A DNA stretch of 64,000 bases. It comes from Alkalibacter mobilis. Its GTDB lineage: Bacteria > Bacillota > Clostridia > Eubacteriales > Alkalibacteraceae. The stretch spans positions 1 through 64,000 of the forward strand of contig NZ_JADNRK010000009.1 of the NCBI RefSeq assembly GCF_015594845.1. The letters are read 5' to 3'. The stretch's first letter is position 1. Every line of letters starts with the position of its first letter. The position numbers were made by a program, and so were the translations under genes. Positions 18,377 through 27,871 of this stretch are shown here, in pieces. The notes under the pieces are model-generated. The model was not told the origin of the DNA and made no database searches. It saw only the letters and a list, made by a program, of their open reading frames with translations.

Positions 18377-19141
18377 CTACTCTTGTCTTCCTTGTTGCAC
18401 CCACTTGCAGACTATATTCTCGATGAGGTCTATTATCAAGAATATGACAAATCCAGCCAAACTCAAAGCCAATATCCCACTAAACATTTCCTTGTAATTT
18501 ACCATGGCCCATTGATTCATAATAAAATAACCTATCCCATATGTTGTTGCAAAATTTTCTGCAAAAAATAGTACAGATACTGCTGCACCCAGGCTGATCC
18601 TTGCCGTGGTAATTATTTTTGGCAATATTGCCGGGATTACAAGGTGCAAGTACATTTGCGGTTTTGTCAATCCCAAGGATTTTACTGAATACGTCAACTC
18701 CCTGGGTATTTCCTTCACTCCGTCTCTGGCTGCCATGGTGAATTGAAAGATTATTATAATCACGATCAACAAAATTTTTGGAAGATCCCCGAGACCAAAC
18801 AAAATCATCAAAATCGGTAGAAAAGCTATTTTGGGAATTGGATAAAGAAGATATACAAGCGGCGAAATCATGCTGTCCGCCTTTGGACTAATACCGGTCC
18901 AAATTCCTATCATGCTACCTAAAACAATAGATATGCCCAAAGCTAAAAATACCCTTCCCATGCTCGCACCAAGGTGAAGACTCAGTTTTTGCGGAAATAT
19001 TTCAACGAAATTTACAATCGTCTCGTAAGGTGAAGGGATAGCTGCCGTTTTAACAGATATATGAAGCAGGTACCAAAAAATCAAAACGAAGATAAAACTG
19101 TACAATGTCTTGGTTAGTTTAAAACTTTTCATTATCTTCAT
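18377..19141 (-). CDS. ABC permease (SsuC/TauC/ThiX family)
   Basis: 254 residues, ATG 19141 with AAAGGTG upstream; it overlaps the ATPase gene by 23 bases. About six membrane helices. The BPD_transp_1 EAA loop is YSVKSLGLTKPQMYLHLVIPAILPKI. LYPIPKIAFLPILMILFGLGD is the family hallmark. It is the channel of the NMT1/SsuA-type importer whose other genes lie upstream. The end of the gene is 130 bases from the next operon, with no clear terminator seen in between. Confidence 0.92.
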   Translation of the reverse strand: MKIMKSFKLTKTLYSFIFVLIFWYLLHISVKTAAIPSPYETIVNFVEIFPQKLSLHLGASMGRVFLALGISIVLGSMIGIWTGISPKADSMISPLVYLLYPIPKIAFLPILMILFGLGDLPKILLIVIIIIFQFTMAARDGVKEIPRELTYSVKSLGLTKPQMYLHLVIPAILPKIITTARISLGAAVSVLFFAENFATTYGIGYFIMNQWAMVNYKEMFSGILALSLAGFVIFLIIDLIENIVCKWVQQGRQE

Positions 19142-19856
19142 CTAACACCTTTCTCACTTCGAGACACATTTGATAAAACTCAATCCTGGTTCTAAGGTTT
19201 TCAAGCTCAAAGCAAGGATTATGTATTGTTTTGCTGATTTCTCCGCTATTCATTACCACAATTTTCTGTCCTAAAAAAACAGCTTCTTCAATATTGTGGG
19301 TGACAAATACCAAGGTCATTTTATTTTTCTTGTAAATGTCCAAAATCAAATCTTGGATTTGTTCTTTCGTAATGGCATCCAAAGCTGAAGATGCTTCATC
19401 CATTAGCAATAAATCCGGCTTTAAAACCAAAGAACGAGCAATTGCCACCCGTTGTTTCTGGCCTCCGCTCAATTCATCAGGATACTTCTTTGAAAACTCA
19501 CCAATCCCTAGGATATCCAGCGTAGATCCAACCCTTTCACGAATTTCGGTCTTGCTCACACTTCTTGTTTTCAAAGGAAATGCCAGATTGTTCCAAACAG
19601 TCTTCCAAGGCAACAACCCGTAATTTTGAAGTATCAAACCAGTGTTTGGTCTAATGTGGCTCAATTCACTTCCGTTTATTTCAATTCTACCGCTCGATGT
19701 TTTTAAAATCCCGGCCAATGCGTAAAGCAATGTAGTTTTCCCACACCCTGACGGCCCTATTATAGCGCATGTAGAATTTCTTTCAACATTTAACGACAGA
19801 CCCGCTAAAGCTGTTTCGCTGCCATATTTAACATCGATATTTCGTACGTTAATCAT
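19119..19856 (-). CDS. ABC ATPase (SsuB/TauB family)
   Basis: 245 residues. Walker A GPSGCGKTTLLYALAG, Q-loop LILQNYGLLPW, signature LSGGQKQRVAIARSL, Walker B LLLMDEASSALDAITKEQI, H-loop VFVTHNIEEAVFLG. The Q-loop and C-terminal half match SsuB/TauB/ThiZ-type ATPases. Its start overlaps the binding-protein gene by 8 bases and its end overlaps the permease gene, so the three are translationally coupled. Confidence 0.93.
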   Translation of the reverse strand: MINVRNIDVKYGSETALAGLSLNVERNSTCAIIGPSGCGKTTLLYALAGILKTSSGRIEINGSELSHIRPNTGLILQNYGLLPWKTVWNNLAFPLKTRSVSKTEIRERVGSTLDILGIGEFSKKYPDELSGGQKQRVAIARSLVLKPDLLLMDEASSALDAITKEQIQDLILDIYKKNKMTLVFVTHNIEEAVFLGQKIVVMNSGEISKTIHNPCFELENLRTRIEFYQMCLEVRKVLDEDNEKF

Positions 19857-20772
19857 TTACAAATCTACTCTCCACAAGTTCTTCATATTCCATATCAAGT
19901 GTTTTGCCAATTACGGTTTCATTCCATTCCATGATTCCTTTTAAAAATTCTTCACTAGGCACTCTTGCTTTGTTGTATTCGGGCATCAATATGCTGTCTT
20001 TGATATCCGGATTTAATTCTAATGTTTGTATCAAAACATCTCTCGCTGCCGAATCATCTTCATTGATGACTTCAACCGCCTTGTTGTATGCCTGATGAAA
20101 TAGTTTCAACTCTTCTTCTTTTTCGCTTATTGCTGTTCCAGTAAAGACCATGACATCGGGTGAAAACTCATCATCATTTTCTATCAAATCTTTTTTCAGC
20201 CCATTCAATTCACCTTGTGATGCCATGGGTTCAGGGATCACTGCCATATCCAGATTGCCAGTGGCCACCATCTCCAATCTCGCAGGGATTTCATTTATAT
20301 ACACTTTTTCAACTTGGTAGTCTTTCAGGCTCTTGTCTGTCAGGTAGTTTGACACACTGATTTCCATCATTCCAACTTTTACGTCTTTGCTCCCATCGTA
20401 ATCTTTATTGATCAAAAAAGGAAACGCACCGTCCGTACTTGTAGTGACCTTGATGTCAAATCCATTTTCAACGTTGTTTACCAAAGCTATCACGTCTGTC
20501 ATGGCACCATCCAGTTCCCCACTTTGCAACGCACTTTGCCTGTTCATTGCATTTGTGTATATCTGCACCTCTACGTCCAATCCAAGTTCATCAAAATATC
20601 CGTTCTGATCAGCTAAAAATATGGGTGCCGAATCCACTGCGGGCATCACACCTATCTTCAGTTGAAGTTTCTCATCGTCCTGGGACTGTTCTCCAGTATC
20701 ATTTTTACATCCTGCAAAAGATAGCAACATGGCTATTGTGATTAAAATAGCGATTTTTTTTAAAATTTTCAT
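19849..20772 (-). CDS. NMT1/SsuA-type substrate-binding lipoprotein
   Basis: 307 residues, ATG after GAGGAT. Lipoprotein signal MKILKKIAILITIAMLLSFAGC. The mature protein follows the SsuA/THI5/NMT1 pattern: LKIGVMPAVDSAPIFLADQNGYFDELGLDVEVQ, LQSGELDGAMTDVIALV, and LDMAVIPEPMA. Such proteins bind sulfonates, pyrimidine precursors of thiamine, or other small aromatic or heterocyclic compounds. The divergent neighbour is a UbiA-family prenyltransferase. This raises the possibility of an aromatic or quinone-precursor substrate, but nothing in the sequence proves it, and no thiamine riboswitch is present. Confidence 0.88.
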   Translation of the reverse strand: MKILKKIAILITIAMLLSFAGCKNDTGEQSQDDEKLQLKIGVMPAVDSAPIFLADQNGYFDELGLDVEVQIYTNAMNRQSALQSGELDGAMTDVIALVNNVENGFDIKVTTSTDGAFPFLINKDYDGSKDVKVGMMEISVSNYLTDKSLKDYQVEKVYINEIPARLEMVATGNLDMAVIPEPMASQGELNGLKKDLIENDDEFSPDVMVFTGTAISEKEEELKLFHQAYNKAVEVINEDDSAARDVLIQTLELNPDIKDSILMPEYNKARVPSEEFLKGIMEWNETVIGKTLDMEYEELVESRFVND

Positions 20773-20819
20773 TAAATATCCTCCTCGATGTTGTAAAATA
20801 TATGATGTCGGAAAAAAAC

Positions 20820-20873
20820 CATTGATTTTTAACCTTCAGTTTATTATATAGGTACGTTTTTTTTAAATCAATG
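20820..20873. promoter_or_regulatory. Inverted repeat in divergent promoter region
   Basis: CATTGATTT (20820-20828) and AAATCAATG (20865-20873) are perfect 9-base inverted arms, 36 bases apart, in the 124-base gap between the divergent binding-protein and UbiA genes. A possible UbiA promoter (TTGATT, 16 bases, TATATA at 20845-20850) lies between and partly within the arms, so a regulator bound there could control both directions. Confidence 0.4.
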
Positions 20874-20896
20874 AAATATTTATCAAGGAGGTTTAC

Positions 20897-21793
20897 ATGA
20901 ACGTCAGTTTTACAATTAAAGTATTTAAAGACTTATGGGTGGCATTGAGGCCGTTATCCCTGACTTTGTCCGTATCTTCAACTACATTGGGGATTATAAT
21001 GGCTCATAGGGCGGGTTATGTTTTTTCAGGTGATAAATCCGTGGATATCATCAAGATAGTGCTTATTACAATAGCCGGCATGGCGGTTCTTGGTTCAGCA
21101 AATCTTGTAAATGATTTCTATGAAGGTTCATTCAAATACCACAGACCCGGTGAAAAAACCTACAAGTTTTTAAAATACGACAGGACTGCTTTTGATATGC
21201 TTGTTTTCGCATTCAGCATGCTTTGCATTCTGATAACCGCAGTCATCGGTATTGTTTTGATTAGAATGAGCACCCCGAAATTGATGCTGATAGGTTTGGT
21301 CGGTATCATTGGTGCATACGCATATACAGGAGAACCCTTCGTCTATAAGCGAAAAGGTTTCGGTGCCATATTATCCCTAATTTTGGTGGGATCTTTGATG
21401 GTACTGGGAAGTTACATGGTGTTTAGCGAACATTTCTCATGGGAGCCGATAATTTATACACTGCCAGCAGGTTTAATGATCCCTCTTATGATGATGTCAA
21501 ACGAAATTCGGGATTATTATAGAGACAAACAGCTCGGCATCAAGACTTTTACAGTCATTTTCGGCAGAAATACTGGAAAAATTGTCTACGCAGCCATAAT
21601 TTTGGCATCCTATTTTCTAACTTGCATATTTGTATACTTTGGAAAACTACCTTTGGCATCATTGTCAGTCCTCATAACCATACCCGTTGCGGTAAAAGCA
21701 TACAAGACAGTTTCGCACGAGACTAGTGGCATCAGGATAACCAACTGGCTGCACATTTCCTTTAATCTGTTGACAATCATATCTCTCTTATAA
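20897..21793 (+). CDS. UbiA-family prenyltransferase (MenA-like)
   Basis: 298 residues, ATG after AAGGAGG, with about eight to nine membrane helices. The two UbiA aspartate motifs are recognisable: NLVNDFYEG near residue 75, which carries Glu where MenA usually has the second Asp, and NEIRDYYRDKQLGIKTFTV near residue 200. MenA attaches a polyprenyl chain to 1,4-dihydroxy-2-naphthoate in menaquinone synthesis. No other men gene is in the window, and the altered first motif leaves the aromatic acceptor open. It is divergent from the SsuA-type importer and convergent with the DUF1287 gene. Confidence 0.85.
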   Translation: MNVSFTIKVFKDLWVALRPLSLTLSVSSTTLGIIMAHRAGYVFSGDKSVDIIKIVLITIAGMAVLGSANLVNDFYEGSFKYHRPGEKTYKFLKYDRTAFDMLVFAFSMLCILITAVIGIVLIRMSTPKLMLIGLVGIIGAYAYTGEPFVYKRKGFGAILSLILVGSLMVLGSYMVFSEHFSWEPIIYTLPAGLMIPLMMMSNEIRDYYRDKQLGIKTFTVIFGRNTGKIVYAAIILASYFLTCIFVYFGKLPLASLSVLITIPVAVKAYKTVSHETSGIRITNWLHISFNLLTIISLL

Positions 21794-21795
21794 TT

Positions 21796-21840
21796 AAAAG
21801 CCACTTCAAACCTGATAATACGGTTTAAGTGGCTTCTTAT
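21796..21840. terminator. Bidirectional terminator
   Basis: AAGCCACTT-c-AAACC pairs with GGTTTAAGTGGCTT (21799-21812 with 21822-21835) with one bulged C. It separates the convergent UbiA and DUF1287 genes. Confidence 0.85.
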
Positions 21841-22520
21841 TTGAATCTGAAGTGTCCTGAAATAGTCTTGATAGTATCTTCTCGAGTCAAAATATCTTCC
21901 TCGGCAGGATCACCACCGTTGTGAATTATATACGCCACTCCTTCTTCATTTCTTTTATCGGATACGATCCCTATGTGAGTGTCTCTGAATGTAACTATAT
22001 CTCCCGGTTGCCACTCTTTGATTTCATATGGATCAAGGGTGAGTGATGTGGTATTACGCTGAAAATAAACCATTAAATTAGGCACTCTTCTGAAATCAAT
22101 ATTGGGGTCCGGTTTTCCTGATATCCTGTAATACTCATTCAAGTTTTCTTCTATATCTTTATCGACCATTTCTTTTAAATCATAACCGGCATTTTTAAAT
22201 GCTCTCCAGATCACATCTGTACATACTCCTTCGTCATCTGGTGGGTAACCACCTTCATAATAAGTACTAATATATTCAGGGTCATTTTTTATGTCTTCTC
22301 TAGCGCCCAGCATTATATCCGAATAATCGTCAATTCCATTCTCATTTTTATCATTTTGACTTTTAAGCGTTTCTATTCCAAAATCCTTGGCTCTATAATA
22401 TCCTCGGTCCAGTATATCAAGATTGCCTAGAAAAAAAGTGGAAAATGAGATAATTACTGCTATTATGATCAATCTTGATTTTTTGATCTTTATTCTTTTA
22501 TTTCTTTTCCTGGCACTCAT
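21837..22520 (-). CDS. DUF1287 family exported protein
   Basis: 227 residues, ATG after GGGAGG. A basic N-terminus (ARKRNKRIKIKKSR) precedes one membrane helix at about residues 17-33, so the rest is outside the membrane. The C-terminal 150 residues follow the DUF1287 pattern: GVCTDVIWRAFKNAGYDL with the conserved Cys, DPNIDFRRVPNLMVYFQR, EWQPGDIVTF, THIGIVSDKR and IHNGG. The Cys and His residues and the predicted fold suggest a relation to NlpC/P60 cysteine peptidases that act on the cell wall; that link is inference. It stands alone. Confidence 0.85.
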   Translation of the reverse strand: MSARKRNKRIKIKKSRLIIIAVIISFSTFFLGNLDILDRGYYRAKDFGIETLKSQNDKNENGIDDYSDIMLGAREDIKNDPEYISTYYEGGYPPDDEGVCTDVIWRAFKNAGYDLKEMVDKDIEENLNEYYRISGKPDPNIDFRRVPNLMVYFQRNTTSLTLDPYEIKEWQPGDIVTFRDTHIGIVSDKRNEEGVAYIIHNGGDPAEEDILTREDTIKTISGHFRFK

Positions 22521-22673
22521 ATAAAACCCTCCCTGCGAGACACCAAAGATTGTATACCAAGTCTATTAAAAATTGCTTAACATTTAATTAGCATTCAATG
22601 ATTTTGGAGATTTATATTCAATCTGATTTGATTTCCATTGCAAATATAAATCTTTTGTGATATTTTATAAATA

Positions 22674-22770
22674 TTGGGAATGAAGTTCTCCCATGGCTAA
22701 GCCAAAACCGCTTGTAAAAGCTGATGACTTCTGCGATTAATTTTATTGCAGATCGTCAGCTTATTTTTTA
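22674..22770 (+). promoter_or_regulatory. Fluoride riboswitch (crcB motif) with terminator
   Basis: The aptamer shows its conserved order: GGGAATGAAGTTCTCCC, a short hairpin ATGGCTAAGCCA, AAACCGCT, then GCTGATGACTTCTGC. The 3' part (22718-22770) can instead pair AAGCTGA...CTGC with GCAG...GTCAGCTT followed by six T, a terminator exclusive with the aptamer fold. Fluoride binding would therefore allow transcription into the antiporter gene, whose ATG follows after TAGGAGG. A weak promoter (TTGCAA, 16 bases, TATTTT) ends at 22666. Confidence 0.92.
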
Positions 22771-22785
22771 TTCTAGGAGGAAATT

Positions 22786-23955
22786 ATGCTTCTCAGTATT
22801 TCATTGATGATGATCCTCGGGTTTTCCCTGGGTGGTGTTTTAAACAAATTCAGATTGCCTCCTCTACTGGGCATGATGATTGCCGGAATCATACTTGGAC
22901 CGTATGCAATGGATATGATTTCAGATGACATACTTAACATTTCCACAGAGTTACGAGAAATCGCTCTGATAGTTATTCTTATCCGTGCTGGTCTGTCTTT
23001 GGATATCAACGATCTCAAAAAAGTTGGAAGACCTGCATTTCTTATGTGTTTTGTTCCAGCACTGTTTGAATTGACTTTGACAACATTTCTTGCGCCTGTG
23101 ATTTTTAATATTTCCTATCTGGAAGCTGCCATAATGGGAAGTGTGCTTGCGGCAGTCTCACCTGCCGTGGTGGTTCCTCGAATGATAGAAATGATTGGAA
23201 ATGGAAAAGGCTCTTCAAAAAAAATACCTCAACTTATAATGGCGGGAGCTTCAGTTGATGATATTTTTGTCATTATTTTATTTGCTTCTTTTTTGGGTAT
23301 GTACACCGGATCCGGATTCGATGGTCTAAATTTGTTGAAAGTGCCCTTGTCAGTAATTCTTGGTCTTGCTACTGGAATCGTCACCGGGCTGATCTTAGTT
23401 AAATTATTCAAAACAATTCATACCCGCGATACAATAAAAGTATTGATAATCCTCAGTATTTCATTTCTATTAGTTTCGCTTGAAGATTATATTGCCGCTG
23501 TTGTTCCTTTTTCGGGTCTGCTGGCAGTAATGGCTCTGGGAGGAACGATTTTGGAATCCTATCAAGTCTTAGCTGTACGCTTGATGGGTAAATTCTCAAA
23601 AATTTGGGTTGCATCTGAAATTCTTTTATTCGTTCTCGTAGGCGCAGCCATTGACATCAGATATGTGCCACTTGCAGGGGTTTCCGCTCTTATCCTGATT
23701 ATTTGTGCGTTGATATTTAGAATCGCAGGAGTGTTCACCAGCTTGGTAAATACCAACTTGAATTTTAAGGAAAAGTTGTTTTGTGCAATTGCTTATACAC
23801 CAAAAGCCACCGTACAGGCGGCAATTGGTTCGATTCCGTTGTCTGCCGGTGTAGCCTCCGGCAATACAATCCTCACAGTAGCTGTTCTGGCGATTATGAT
23901 TACCGCCCCATTGGGAGCTGTTGGAATCGATAGACTTCAAAATAAATTGCTTTGA
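22786..23955 (+). CDS. Cation:proton antiporter (CPA family), fluoride-regulated
   Basis: 389 residues, ATG after TAGGAGG. About twelve membrane helices in the Na+/H+ exchanger arrangement: LPPLLGMMIAGIILGPYAM, ILIRAGLSLD, VSPAVVVPRMIEM, and ASVDDIFVIILFASFLGMY with the paired acidic residues of the ion site, then AYTPKATVQAAIGS. It exchanges a monovalent cation for protons across the membrane. The fluoride riboswitch immediately upstream indicates a role in fluoride stress, either by correcting ion or pH balance or by moving fluoride-linked ions. Fluoride channels (CrcB or CLC-F) are the other usual targets of this switch and none is seen here. Confidence 0.9.
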   Translation: MLLSISLMMILGFSLGGVLNKFRLPPLLGMMIAGIILGPYAMDMISDDILNISTELREIALIVILIRAGLSLDINDLKKVGRPAFLMCFVPALFELTLTTFLAPVIFNISYLEAAIMGSVLAAVSPAVVVPRMIEMIGNGKGSSKKIPQLIMAGASVDDIFVIILFASFLGMYTGSGFDGLNLLKVPLSVILGLATGIVTGLILVKLFKTIHTRDTIKVLIILSISFLLVSLEDYIAAVVPFSGLLAVMALGGTILESYQVLAVRLMGKFSKIWVASEILLFVLVGAAIDIRYVPLAGVSALILIICALIFRIAGVFTSLVNTNLNFKEKLFCAIAYTPKATVQAAIGSIPLSAGVASGNTILTVAVLAIMITAPLGAVGIDRLQNKLL

Positions 23956-23966
23956 CCTTATTGATT

Positions 23967-26741
23967 TCAAGATTCTATCCTTATCCTGCTTCCGCTGGTT
24001 CTATCTTTGGTTACAATAATTTGTCTATCGATTCGATCTTTGAGTTCAGCTACATGAGATATTATTCCCACCAACCTGTTGCCTTCAGTAAGATTATGCA
24101 ACGCTTTGATAGCCTGATCCAGTGACTCTTCATCCAAGGATCCAAAACCTTCGTCAACAAACATGGAGTCAAGTTGTATCCCCCCGGCCGAAGATTGAAT
24201 CTCATCAGACAATCCCAAGGCCAGGGATAATGACGCTTTGAATGATTCCCCCCCGGAGAGTGTTTTGACACTTCTTTCTGTTCCGTTATAGTGATCGATC
24301 ACATCCAATTCCAACCCACTCTGACTTCTTTGATTTTCCGCTTCTTTTTTTCTAGTCAACTCATACTGGCCTGCAGTCATTGTCATTAGCCTTGAATTTG
24401 CTCTATCAATTATTCTGTCAAAATAGGTCATTTGCACATAGGTTTCCAACATGATTTTATCTTTTCCGCTTATATTTCCATTTGCGGTATTAGATAAAGC
24501 CTTGACCCATGTCCATTTTTTCTCAACTTCAACCATAAATTCTTTTTGATTTTTTATGTTGTCGAAGATTTCTTTATTGGTTGCTAACCTTAAAGTCAGC
24601 ACCTCTTTTTTTGATTCGGATTTATCCATTTTCATTTTCAAATTTTCCAAGTCCTTGAACAAATCTTCCAAGTTCAATTCTTCATGATCCATCAACTCAT
24701 TTTTCAAAGTAATTATCTTAGTTTTATTTTCCTCGTATGTCTTTTGAGCTTGCTCGTAAGTTTTCCTTGCTTCGTCTATTTTTTTCTGTAAAAGTGATTT
24801 CTCTGATCTTAGTTTATCAATCTTTTCAGCTGCCTGCAGCTTGCTGTCAAATTCCAGTTTTTCTTTTAATCCGGCAATATGATCGATCAAATTTTTAAGT
24901 CTTTCTTCCTTCCCGGCAAGATATACATTCGCTTTGCTTATCGATTCAGTAACTTCGTTCAATTTTTTTTCATATTTGGGAAGTTCGATCTCCAACTTTC
25001 CTTTTTTTGAAGTATTTAAAGTTGCTTCTTCGTATTCCCGCTTTTGCAACTGAATTATTTGTTCTAATTCCTGGATTTTATTTGTAAGCCTGTCTTCAAT
25101 CTCTTCAAATTCACATTCCCCAAATAATTCCTTGCTTTTCTCGGTTATTATTTCTCTGGACTTGGCCCATTTCCCTTTTTCACTGCCTGCATGGGCGCTT
25201 AAATCAGTAGCTTTCTTTTCTATTTTACTGATTTTTTCTTTGATGTTTTCAAGTTCATCTTTAGTCGGGGCGTCTTTCATCAACTTAGCCGGATGAGGAT
25301 GCTCGATCGATCCACAAACCGGGCATTTTTCGCCTTCAATCAAAGTTTCAGCAAGTATTCCAGCCTGTTGATTTAAAAAATCTCTTTGTTTTAAATCATA
25401 TAAATTTCTAAGATGAATAAATTCATCGTATATTTCGCTGTAGTTCTTTTGCGCCTTGGCATATTTTTCTTCCAAGTCATGATGATGATGTATCGAGTTG
25501 CTCAATTCCATATACACCTTTAAAATGTTCTCGGTTTCTGTTAATCTTTTTTCCATTGATGCTTTTTTTTCTTCACAGCCTTTTAACCCCAAAATTTCAT
25601 TTCTATATTTTTCAACATTTTTTTTGAGACCTTGATGTATATTCTGAAAGTTTTCTCTTTTCAACTTGCCCGACTGGATTTCTTTATCTATCTCAGAGCT
25701 GGACTTTTTTAAGATTTCCAGTTCATCATAACTGTTTAGTTTTTGATTTTCAATTTCGATATTTACGGCCAGCAACTCGATTTTGGGAAGGTTCCTGCTT
25801 TCAGCTTCATATTCATCTTTCAACAAATTCAATTTGGGTCCTAAACTTGCGACTATCGATTCTGCGGTTTCAAGACTTTTCTTCGTTTTGGATGCTGACT
25901 CCATTTTGCCAATCTTTACATTCAGTTTGTTGATGGAATTACTTAATTCCGTGATATTCTGCTTTGATTCGTTCAAAAGTCTTTCGTCCTGAGAAATTAT
26001 CTTTTCCAGAAGTTCCAAGGTGTCTTCTATCAGACCCAAATTTTTGCCATCTTTTATTTTTCTCAGCTCAATGTTAAGCACATCGTCCGGATCACATATT
26101 ATGCCTTTCACATATTGTTGGATACTTTTTTCAACATCTTCATATTTTCTTCTGAGATTTCCTGATTCTTCTTTCAACATGTCTTGAAGCTTTAAAAATG
26201 GTTTTGTATTGAATATTTCTCTAAAGATCCTGCTTCGTTCTTCTGTTTTTGCTAATATCAATTTTAGAAAATCACCTTGAGCTATCATTGCAATCTGTGT
26301 AAACTGGCTTCTGTCCAAACCTATTAGATCCACAATGGCTTTTGTAACTTCCCGAGTTTTTGTAACCGGCTGTCTTCCATCGGGATAATTAAGCGTAGCT
26401 TCCGCCTTTTGACTGGTAAAACCATCTCCTGAATTTTTAGGCCGCTCGTATTCAGGGTTTCTTCTCACTTTATAAATTTTTCCTTGATATAAAAACTCCA
26501 TTTCAACATATGTGGGTGTTGAATCTTTGGCATATTTACTTCTGAACATTCCGGCTTCTCGGTTGTCACCACTGGCCTCCCCATAAAGAGCAAAAGTGAT
26601 CGCGTCAAAAATCGTCGTCTTTCCTGCGCCGGTATCTCCTGTTATGAGATAAAGTCCTCTATTGCCCAAATTTTTCAAATTTACTTCCGTTTTTTCTGCA
26701 TAAGGTCCAAATGCGCTCACAATCAGATTCAGTGGTTTCAT
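23967..26741 (-). CDS. sbcC: Exonuclease SbcC subunit
   Basis: 924 residues from ATG 26741, chosen for GGGAGG upstream and the 4-base overlap with sbcD. An SMC-like ATPase: Walker A in ITGDTGAGKTTIFDAI, long coiled coils on both sides of the zinc hook EGEKCPVCGSIEHPHPAKL (about residue 480), signature VKTLSGGESFKASLSLALGLSD, and Walker B SMFVDEGFGSLDEESL. With SbcD it forms the Mre11-Rad50-type nuclease that opens hairpins and processes DNA ends. The gene ends 11 bases from the antiporter stop on the other strand, with no terminator between them. Confidence 0.96.
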   Translation of the reverse strand: MKPLNLIVSAFGPYAEKTEVNLKNLGNRGLYLITGDTGAGKTTIFDAITFALYGEASGDNREAGMFRSKYAKDSTPTYVEMEFLYQGKIYKVRRNPEYERPKNSGDGFTSQKAEATLNYPDGRQPVTKTREVTKAIVDLIGLDRSQFTQIAMIAQGDFLKLILAKTEERSRIFREIFNTKPFLKLQDMLKEESGNLRRKYEDVEKSIQQYVKGIICDPDDVLNIELRKIKDGKNLGLIEDTLELLEKIISQDERLLNESKQNITELSNSINKLNVKIGKMESASKTKKSLETAESIVASLGPKLNLLKDEYEAESRNLPKIELLAVNIEIENQKLNSYDELEILKKSSSEIDKEIQSGKLKRENFQNIHQGLKKNVEKYRNEILGLKGCEEKKASMEKRLTETENILKVYMELSNSIHHHHDLEEKYAKAQKNYSEIYDEFIHLRNLYDLKQRDFLNQQAGILAETLIEGEKCPVCGSIEHPHPAKLMKDAPTKDELENIKEKISKIEKKATDLSAHAGSEKGKWAKSREIITEKSKELFGECEFEEIEDRLTNKIQELEQIIQLQKREYEEATLNTSKKGKLEIELPKYEKKLNEVTESISKANVYLAGKEERLKNLIDHIAGLKEKLEFDSKLQAAEKIDKLRSEKSLLQKKIDEARKTYEQAQKTYEENKTKIITLKNELMDHEELNLEDLFKDLENLKMKMDKSESKKEVLTLRLATNKEIFDNIKNQKEFMVEVEKKWTWVKALSNTANGNISGKDKIMLETYVQMTYFDRIIDRANSRLMTMTAGQYELTRKKEAENQRSQSGLELDVIDHYNGTERSVKTLSGGESFKASLSLALGLSDEIQSSAGGIQLDSMFVDEGFGSLDEESLDQAIKALHNLTEGNRLVGIISHVAELKDRIDRQIIVTKDRTSGSRIRIES

Positions 26742-27871
26742 CTTTCGACCTCCCAAACTTTTTCAATCATATCCGATGCTAAATTTTCCTGTTCTTTTGT
26801 CATGGGAGTGTTATTTTGCAACTCATAAAGTTCCTTCAACATATCCAAAGGTGTCTTTTTTTCAATGTTTTCAGTCCCATCGATCTGCTTGTTTTCCCTG
26901 GTCCTTTTATTGTCATACTCGATGCTCATGATATTGGGGTAAATGGAACGTAATTTGCCTATTGCATCCTGTATGTCGTCATCATCCGTTAAAGTAATAT
27001 GAATATAATCCTCGACATTCGTATTGATGTAATTTTCTCTCGAAGTTACTTCCATGTACGATCCCTTGATTTTGCGCATGTCTCTTTTGGGTATCAGGTC
27101 AACGGTAAAATATGACAAGTCTCCTTTTCCCCCGATTTCAACGATAGTGGCGGATTTTTTGTGATTCACCTCAGAAAAAGAGTACTTGAGCGGCGTTCCG
27201 CAATATCTTACATTGATACCCATATCCTGAGGACTATGGATGTGCCCCAAAGCCGCATAGTCAAAGCTTTTGAATATCGTTGCTTCCACATTGTCAATGC
27301 CTCCAACGGAAATATCCTCCGACTCGCACCGGGTTGCACCGGTAACAAATTGATGTGCTATAAGTACATTTCTTTTATTTTCGTCAACTTCCATCTTCTT
27401 TACTGCAACTTTTACGGCATCGTTGTATGATTCAACATTTTCGTCCGGATAAATTTTTCTTATATATGCAGGTTTGATAAACGGGAGCAGATAGAAGTTT
27501 AATTCTCCAAAACTGTCAACCATCCTTATAGATTCGACCCTGCCGCTGAAAACCGGTGATAAAAATATACCTTTACTGTCAAGAAGCCTTGATCCAAAGG
27601 CCATCCTCTCTGCTGAATCGTGGTTGCCGCTAATGATAAACACCGGAATATTTCTATGAGACAACCTGGTTATGAAATCATCAAAAAGTTGTATGGCCTC
27701 AGCCGGTGGTACCGCCTTGTCGTATATATCTCCGGCAATCATAACTCCTTCAACTTCTTTTTCATCTATTATGTTGATTATTTTAGTCAATATATATTCC
27801 TGGTCCTCAATCATGGAAAACTCGTTTATTCTCTTGCCCAAATGAAGGTCCGACAAATGAATCAGTCGCAT
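26738..27871 (-). CDS. sbcD: Exonuclease SbcD subunit
   Basis: 377 residues from ATG 27871, with AGAGG upstream; the frame is open a further 14 codons without a binding site. Metal-binding motifs of the Mre11/SbcD phosphoesterase are in order: HLSDLHLGK, GDIYDKAVPP, SGNHDSAERM, IAHQFVTG, and GHIHSPQ. It is the nuclease partner of SbcC and the two genes overlap at ATGA. The C-terminal third, beyond about residue 270, varies in the family and here ends with a helical segment that would contact SbcC. Confidence 0.95.
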   Translation of the reverse strand: MRLIHLSDLHLGKRINEFSMIEDQEYILTKIINIIDEKEVEGVMIAGDIYDKAVPPAEAIQLFDDFITRLSHRNIPVFIISGNHDSAERMAFGSRLLDSKGIFLSPVFSGRVESIRMVDSFGELNFYLLPFIKPAYIRKIYPDENVESYNDAVKVAVKKMEVDENKRNVLIAHQFVTGATRCESEDISVGGIDNVEATIFKSFDYAALGHIHSPQDMGINVRYCGTPLKYSFSEVNHKKSATIVEIGGKGDLSYFTVDLIPKRDMRKIKGSYMEVTSRENYINTNVEDYIHITLTDDDDIQDAIGKLRSIYPNIMSIEYDNKRTRENKQIDGTENIEKKTPLDMLKELYELQNNTPMTKEQENLASDMIEKVWEVER

